The notes below the pieces were generated by a model. The model was given only the letters and a program-made list of their open reading frames with translations. It was not told where the DNA came from and did not search any database. A DNA stretch of 9,917 nucleotides from Nitrososphaerota archaeon. GTDB lineage: Archaea; Thermoproteota; Nitrososphaeria; Nitrososphaerales; UBA183. A program made the translations under genes and the position numbers. The DNA is taken from contig JAPCJM010000004.1 of the NCBI GenBank assembly GCA_027886945.1, positions 1 through 9,917 of the forward strand. Direction: 5' to 3'. Below, piece after piece: positions 6,027-9,917 of this stretch (position 1 is its first letter; every line of letters begins with the position of its first letter).

Positions 6027-6032
6027 AATCGA

Positions 6033-6581
6033 TTGGAATCTGATGAAGAACAGGCCGCCGGGGATCCTCCTGAAGTGATAGCGGAGACGCTGAAGCGGGA
6101 GATCGCACATGAAAGGAAGCGTAACGAGGAGCTTCTCACTCGCCTGAAGTACATGCAGGCGGACCTGGAGAACTACAGAAAGAGGATGGAGAAGGAAATG
6201 AAAGAAGCGGGGGAGTCACTTGCGAGGACGCTGGTCGCCAAGTTGCTGACCGTCCAGGACGAGCTGGACATGGCGGTGAAGCATGCAAAAAAGGGGAAGG
6301 CCGACGGTGAGATTATCGAGGGGTTGGGGATGGTGCAAAGGAACCTGGAGGCGACGCTGGAGTCTGTGGGGGTGGAGCGCATAGAGTCTGTCGGGAAGCC
6401 ATTCGACCCGTCTCTTCACGAAGCCGTCGAGAAAGTTCAGGGGAGAGCCCCGGGGAAGGACATCGTTTTGGAAGAGGTCAGGCGGGGCTACACCTTCAGG
6501 GGTCAGCTCCTGAGGCCCAGCATGGTAAAAGTTGAATTGGGGTCGAGGGCGGCCAAGGAGCAGGCGAAAGTGAATGAGTAG
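6033..6581 (+). CDS. grpE: Nucleotide exchange factor GrpE
   Basis: The 182-residue protein is the co-chaperone that opens the DnaK nucleotide cleft and releases ADP. An acidic start leads into a long charged coiled coil (about 15-60, including [18 protein letters not shown], the typical GrpE segment). Helices with [15 protein letters not shown] follow, then the beta domain with the conserved FDPSLHEAV and the [18 protein letters not shown] ending. Length is usual for GrpE. It starts on TTG at 6033 behind GGTGA and overlaps dnaK by 8 bases, so it is the first gene of a grpE-dnaK-dnaJ operon. Archaeal copies of this set are generally regarded as acquired from bacteria. Confidence 0.96.
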   Translation: MESDEEQAAGDPPEVIAETLKREIAHERKRNEELLTRLKYMQADLENYRKRMEKEMKEAGESLARTLVAKLLTVQDELDMAVKHAKKGKADGEIIEGLGMVQRNLEATLESVGVERIESVGKPFDPSLHEAVEKVQGRAPGKDIVLEEVRRGYTFRGQLLRPSMVKVELGSRAAKEQAKVNE

Positions 6582-8439
6582 TCCTTCCAGAGAGAAGATC
6601 CTCGGCATAGACCTGGGAACCACCAACTCAGCCGGAGCCATGGTGGAAGGGGGGAGGCCGGTGGTCATTCCCAGCGCCGAAGGAGCGACCCCTGCGGGGA
6701 AGATGTTCCCGTCGGTGGTCGCGTTCACCAAGGACGGCCAGCTTCTCGTGGGGGACCCGGCGAGGCGCCAAGTGGTGACCAACCCCGACGGTACGATATT
6801 CGAGATCAAGCGGAAGATGGGGACCGACTACAGGGTGAACATCTACGGGAAAGAGTACTCTCCGGAGCAGATTAGCTCCTACATCCTCCAGAAGATAAAG
6901 CATGACGCCGAAGTTTTCCTCGGGTACCCGATCAAGAAAGTTGTGATCACAGTTCCTGCACATTTCAACGACAACCAGCGACAGTCTACCAAGGACGCTG
7001 GGGAGATCGCCGGGCTCGATGTCGTGAGGATAATCAACGAGCCCACGGCCGCGTCCCTTGCGTACGGGCTGGACAAGTCGGAGAAGGAGATGAAGATCCT
7101 GGTGTTCAGCTTCGGCGGCGGGACCCACGACGCGACGATCATGGAGTTTGGCCAGGGAGTCTTTCAGGTCCTGGCGACGTCGGGGGACACTCAGACCGGG
7201 GGGACGGACATCGACAATGCCATCATACAGGTCCTTCTCCAGGACTTCCGGTCGAAGACTGGGATAGACCTAGCCTCGGACAGGACTGCCATGGCTAGGC
7301 TGAAGGAGGCAGCGGAACAGGCGAAGATACAGCTGTCCAACCTGACTTCGACCGACGTTGACCTGCCGTTCATAGCCAGCGACTCCTCGGGGCCGAAGAA
7401 CCTGCACTACACTCTAACCAGGACCAAGCTCGAGGAGGTCGCGAAGCCAATTGTTTCGAAGACGGAGCAGACCATACGGAAGGTGATGAGCGACGCGAAG
7501 CTTACGCCCGCCCAGATCGACAAGGTGATACTGATCGGTGGGATGACAAGGATGCCCCTAGTCAGAAAGTTCGTCGAAGACGTGTCCGGGAAGCCAGCCG
7601 AGAGGGGGGTCGACCCCATGGAGGCCGTGGCGATAGGAGCGGCGATTCAGGGAGCAGTCCTTGCAGGCGAAATCAAAGACATCCTTCTCCTCGACGTGAC
7701 CCCGCTTTCGATGGGAGTGGAGACTCTGGGCGGGATAACCGAGCACCTGATTGAGAAGAACGCGACTATTCCGACTAAGCGGAGCAAGACCTTCACGACT
7801 GCCGCGGACTTCCAGACTGCGGTCACCATCCTCGTGGTGCAGGGGGAAAGGAGCATGGCGGCCGACAACGTGTCTCTTGGGATGTTCAACCTGACCGGAA
7901 TCCCGCCGGCTCCTCGAGGCGTCCCACAGATCGAGGTGACTTTCGACATCGACGCCAACGGGATCCTAATTGTGGGCGCGAAGGACCTCGGTACAGGGAA
8001 GGAGAACAAGATTACGATTACCGCCTCGACGAAACTCTCGAAGGAGGAGAAGGAGAAGCTCATCAAAGATGCCGAGTCCTTCGCGGACCAGGACAAGAAG
8101 AAGAGGGAGGCGGCTGAGCTGAGGAACGAGGCTGATTCGATTCTCTACACGACGGAGAGGACAAAGAAGGACCTGGAGGGGAAGGTCGACAAGGCGAACC
8201 TGGACAGGCTAGACACCGCTGCCCAGGAGCTGAGGAAGGCCCTCGAGGGCCAGGACCTGGGGGTCATCAGAGAGAAGAACGAGGCTCTCAAGAAGGTCCT
8301 TCAGGAGGTAGGGGCTTCGGTCTACCAGCAGGCGCAGAAGCAGGAGGTCGCGCCTGGCGCGGCTGGCCCGTCAGGGCCCACGGGGGACGGGTCCAAAGTG
8401 AGCGACGCAGATTACAAGGTAGTGGACGAAGGAAAGTAA
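6574..8439 (+). CDS. dnaK: Molecular chaperone DnaK (Hsp70)
   Basis: The 621-residue Hsp70 binds unfolded peptides in an ATP-controlled cycle. The ATPase domain has phosphate-1 motif GIDLGTTNS (11-19), the essential Lys in [32 protein letters not shown] and [12 protein letters not shown]. The roughly 24-residue insert found in the ATPase domain of Gram-negative DnaK is absent, as in other archaeal and Gram-positive proteins. The substrate domain begins around [14 protein letters not shown], followed by a helical lid and a Gly/Pro/Ser-rich tail ending in YKVVDEGK. One oddity is the phosphate-2 motif, which reads FSFGGGTHD: Ser179 replaces the Asp that helps place Mg-ATP (Asp194 in E. coli). 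The later Asp of the motif is kept. ATG at 6574 overlaps the grpE stop. Confidence 0.97.
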   Translation: MSSPSREKILGIDLGTTNSAGAMVEGGRPVVIPSAEGATPAGKMFPSVVAFTKDGQLLVGDPARRQVVTNPDGTIFEIKRKMGTDYRVNIYGKEYSPEQISSYILQKIKHDAEVFLGYPIKKVVITVPAHFNDNQRQSTKDAGEIAGLDVVRIINEPTAASLAYGLDKSEKEMKILVFSFGGGTHDATIMEFGQGVFQVLATSGDTQTGGTDIDNAIIQVLLQDFRSKTGIDLASDRTAMARLKEAAEQAKIQLSNLTSTDVDLPFIASDSSGPKNLHYTLTRTKLEEVAKPIVSKTEQTIRKVMSDAKLTPAQIDKVILIGGMTRMPLVRKFVEDVSGKPAERGVDPMEAVAIGAAIQGAVLAGEIKDILLLDVTPLSMGVETLGGITEHLIEKNATIPTKRSKTFTTAADFQTAVTILVVQGERSMAADNVSLGMFNLTGIPPAPRGVPQIEVTFDIDANGILIVGAKDLGTGKENKITITASTKLSKEEKEKLIKDAESFADQDKKKREAAELRNEADSILYTTERTKKDLEGKVDKANLDRLDTAAQELRKALEGQDLGVIREKNEALKKVLQEVGASVYQQAQKQEVAPGAAGPSGPTGDGSKVSDADYKVVDEGK

Positions 8440-8452
8440 GGGGGCGAAGGCA

Positions 8453-9517
8453 ACGGCTGCGAAGGACTACTACGAAGTACTCGGCATGCAGAAGGGAGCC
8501 AAGAAGGACCAGATAAAAGAAGCATACAGAAAACTCGCCATGGAGTTTCACCCAGACAGGAACAAGTCTCCCGATGCCGAGGGGAGGTTCAAGGAAATCT
8601 CCGAGGCCTACGCGGTCCTCTCTGACGAAGAGAAGAGGAGGCAGTACGACTCCTTCGGCAGGGAAGGCGTCTACCAAAGATACAGCCAGGAGGACATATT
8701 CCGAGGAGCCGATTTCGGGGAGTTCTTCCGAGGCTTCGGCGGCTTCGACCAAATATTCGGTCAGTTCTTCGGGGGAGGGGGGAGGCAAGCCAGGAGAGGC
8801 GAGGACCTGACATACCACCTCGAGTTGAACTTGGAGGACCTAGTGCAAGATTCGGACAAGGAAATCGAGATTCCACGAAACGAGGTCTGCCCGACCTGCA
8901 ACGGCAGCGGCGCGAAGCCGGGGACATCGCCGAGCCGATGCGGGGTTTGCGTCGGGACGGGGCAAGTGCAGAAGGTCCAGTCGGCCGGGTTCGCTCGTCT
9001 TGTCAGGATCACTGTTTGCAGCAACTGCGGAGGAAGGGGCTATCTGATTGATTCACCCTGCAAGGAGTGCCGTGGGAATGGGACGATTGCGAAGGCTAGG
9101 AGGTTAAGGGTCATGATACCAGCGGGAGTGGAAGACGGCCACACGCTCCGACTAAGGGGAGAGGGGAACGCCGGGGAGAGCGGAGTCCCGCCAGGGGACC
9201 TTTACGTTGTGGTCAATGTGGCTCCGCACAGGCTGTTCTCAAGGCAGGACAGCGACATCTATCTCGAGACGAAGGTAGGGGTGGTCCAGGCGATGCTGGG
9301 GGCGGAGTTGATACTTCCGTCTTTGCATGGGGACGTGAAGGTGTCAGTCCCGCATGGGACCCAGCCCGGGACTGTGTTCAAGATCAAGGGGAAGGGCCTC
9401 CCCAAGTACGGCGGTTGGGGGAAGGGGGACGAGTACGTTAGGGTGAACGTCGAAATCCCGAGGAACCTGAGCGACCGCCAGAAGGATATTCTGAAGAAGC
9501 TCGGCGAGTCGGGCTAG
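8453..9517 (+). CDS. dnaJ: Co-chaperone DnaJ (Hsp40, type I); start codon non-standard
   Basis: DnaJ delivers substrates to DnaK and stimulates its ATPase. The J-domain has the HPD motif in MEFHPDRNK, followed by a Gly/Phe-rich region (FGEFFRGFGGFDQIFGQFFGGGG) and a complete zinc domain with four CxxCxGxG motifs (CPTCNGSG, CGVCVGTG, CSNCGGRG, CKECRGNG). The C-terminal peptide-binding domains are full length. The first ATG is at 8486, but the frame before it encodes AAKDYYEVLG, the invariant first J-domain helix, so translation must begin upstream. Between the stop at 8420 and 8486 this frame has no ATG, GTG or TTG. ACG at 8453 is used here as a provisional start; it would give about 354 residues. 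A missing base near the G run at 8440-8444 was considered but the other frames offer no start either. It follows dnaK directly and shares CTAG with the converging DUF424 gene. Confidence 0.93.
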   Translation, partial: TAAKDYYEVLGMQKGAKKDQIKEAYRKLAMEFHPDRNKSPDAEGRFKEISEAYAVLSDEEKRRQYDSFGREGVYQRYSQEDIFRGADFGEFFRGFGGFDQIFGQFFGGGGRQARRGEDLTYHLELNLEDLVQDSDKEIEIPRNEVCPTCNGSGAKPGTSPSRCGVCVGTGQVQKVQSAGFARLVRITVCSNCGGRGYLIDSPCKECRGNGTIAKARRLRVMIPAGVEDGHTLRLRGEGNAGESGVPPGDLYVVVNVAPHRLFSRQDSDIYLETKVGVVQAMLGAELILPSLHGDVKVSVPHGTQPGTVFKIKGKGLPKYGGWGKGDEYVRVNVEIPRNLSDRQKDILKKLGESG

Positions 9518-9834
9518 CGGGCGAACTTGTAGATCATAAGGAAGGGAACCTCTTCTATTTCGCGGATGGCCTCGGGCGCTCCCACGTTGTTGTCCACTGC
9601 TAGAGAGACAGACCTGGAGCCTGCAAGGTTGACAATGGAGCAGGTGCGAATAAGTCGCAAAGCCTCGCCCTTGTCGACGACCTCGCCGGAGTAGAAATCC
9701 CTGGAGAGATGGACCTTCAGCTTCCCCTCCTCAACGGTCCTACCCACGAGTTCCTCGTCGCACATGTTGACGAGAATCGTCCCTTTGAACTCCGACGTCC
9801 TGACGGAGTATCCTTTGCCGTTGGCGCTAGGCAA
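9514..9834 (-). CDS. DUF424 family protein
   Basis: The 106-residue protein matches the archaeal DUF424 family by its pattern: ILVNMCDEELVGRTVEEGKL near the start, then FYSGEVV, a helix with LRLIRTCSIVNLAGSRSVSLAV and a closing strand VPFLMIYKF. The function is unknown. Members are often encoded next to translation genes, and here the gene follows the aIF2-beta gene, which suggests a translation or ribosome role (inference). Start is TTG at 9834, overlapping the aIF2-beta stop by 8 bases; the first 15 residues before the conserved part are poorly conserved, so the start could be slightly later. The stop codon lies in a palindromic CTAG that is also the stop of the converging dnaJ. Confidence 0.85.
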   Translation of the reverse strand: MPSANGKGYSVRTSEFKGTILVNMCDEELVGRTVEEGKLKVHLSRDFYSGEVVDKGEALRLIRTCSIVNLAGSRSVSLAVDNNVGAPEAIREIEEVPFLMIYKFAR

Positions 9835-9917
9835 CTTTAGCGACCGACCTTGCCCCGCAGGCTTCGCAGACCATGAACCACATCCGCTTGTCTTTTTCGA
9901 GGTGGGTGTCCGGGCTC
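9827..9917 (-). CDS. Translation initiation factor aIF2 subunit beta, C-terminal end (partial)
   Basis: The last 29 codons read leftward from the window edge as SPDTHLEKDKRMWFMVCEACG and then ARSVAKVA before TAG. This is the C-terminal C4 zinc ribbon of the IF2-beta/IF5 family: the SPDT turn after the first Cys pair (outside the window), a beta strand, and the second Cys pair CEAC. aIF2-beta is part of the heterotrimer that brings initiator tRNA to the small subunit. The N-terminal helix and most of the gene lie beyond the window. Its stop overlaps the DUF424 start by 8 bases, so the two genes are probably co-transcribed. Confidence 0.8.
   Translation of the reverse strand, partial: SPDTHLEKDKRMWFMVCEACGARSVAKVA

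Noticed and set aside
6216..6809. Minus-strand ORF of 197 codons across grpE and dnaK
   Set aside because: It runs antisense to two strongly conserved genes and has no recognisable domain.

Overview
This window is from a GC-rich archaeon, most probably a member of the Thermoproteota, class Nitrososphaeria (Thaumarchaeota-like). The evidence is the combination of DNA topoisomerase VI (top6A and top6B), a RIO1 kinase, a Pno1/Dim2-type KH protein, archaeal IF2-beta and DUF424 with a bacterial-type grpE-dnaK-dnaJ operon. Start codons are unusual: TTG opens several genes, GTG opens rio1, and two genes appear to start on CTG or on no standard codon. The class assignment is inferred from gene content and not from a phylogeny.

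Layout: the start of an unidentified leftward gene may lie at 1-57. An AlkD-like DNA glycosylase gene (121-804, +) converges with, and overlaps by 17 bases, a leftward information-processing cluster that reads rio1 (5950-5168), pno1/KH (5171-4572), a LAGLIDADG endonuclease ORF (4457-3483), top6B (to 1848) and top6A (1885-788). Rightward from the rio1 divergent promoter run grpE (6033), dnaK (6574) and dnaJ (to 9517). dnaJ meets DUF424 (9834-9514, -) tail to tail, and DUF424 follows the 3' end of the aIF2-beta gene (9917-9827, -).

The most interesting part is 3387-4457. A homing-endonuclease ORF has landed just inside the 5' end of top6B. The endonuclease ORF starts on what looks like the original top6B start and first 13 codons. 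A second copy of those 13 codons, identical in protein but changed at 8 third positions, follows the endonuclease with its own strong Shine-Dalgarno and a CTG start that overlaps the endonuclease stop. Exactly where this replacement 5' end joins the rest of top6B, the frame is off by one at a TTT-C site. A +1 slip there would restore the expected Top6B N-terminus. Element insertion, gene repair and possible recoding at this junction form a system worth close attention.

Functionally, the leftward cluster joins small-subunit ribosome biogenesis (Rio1, Pno1) with the type IIB topoisomerase. The rightward operon encodes the Hsp70 chaperone machine. The right edge belongs to translation initiation. 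No stretch over 300 bases lacks a gene; gaps are 58-120, 4458-4571, 5951-6032 and about 8440-8452. No rRNA, tRNA, CRISPR array or IS element was seen.
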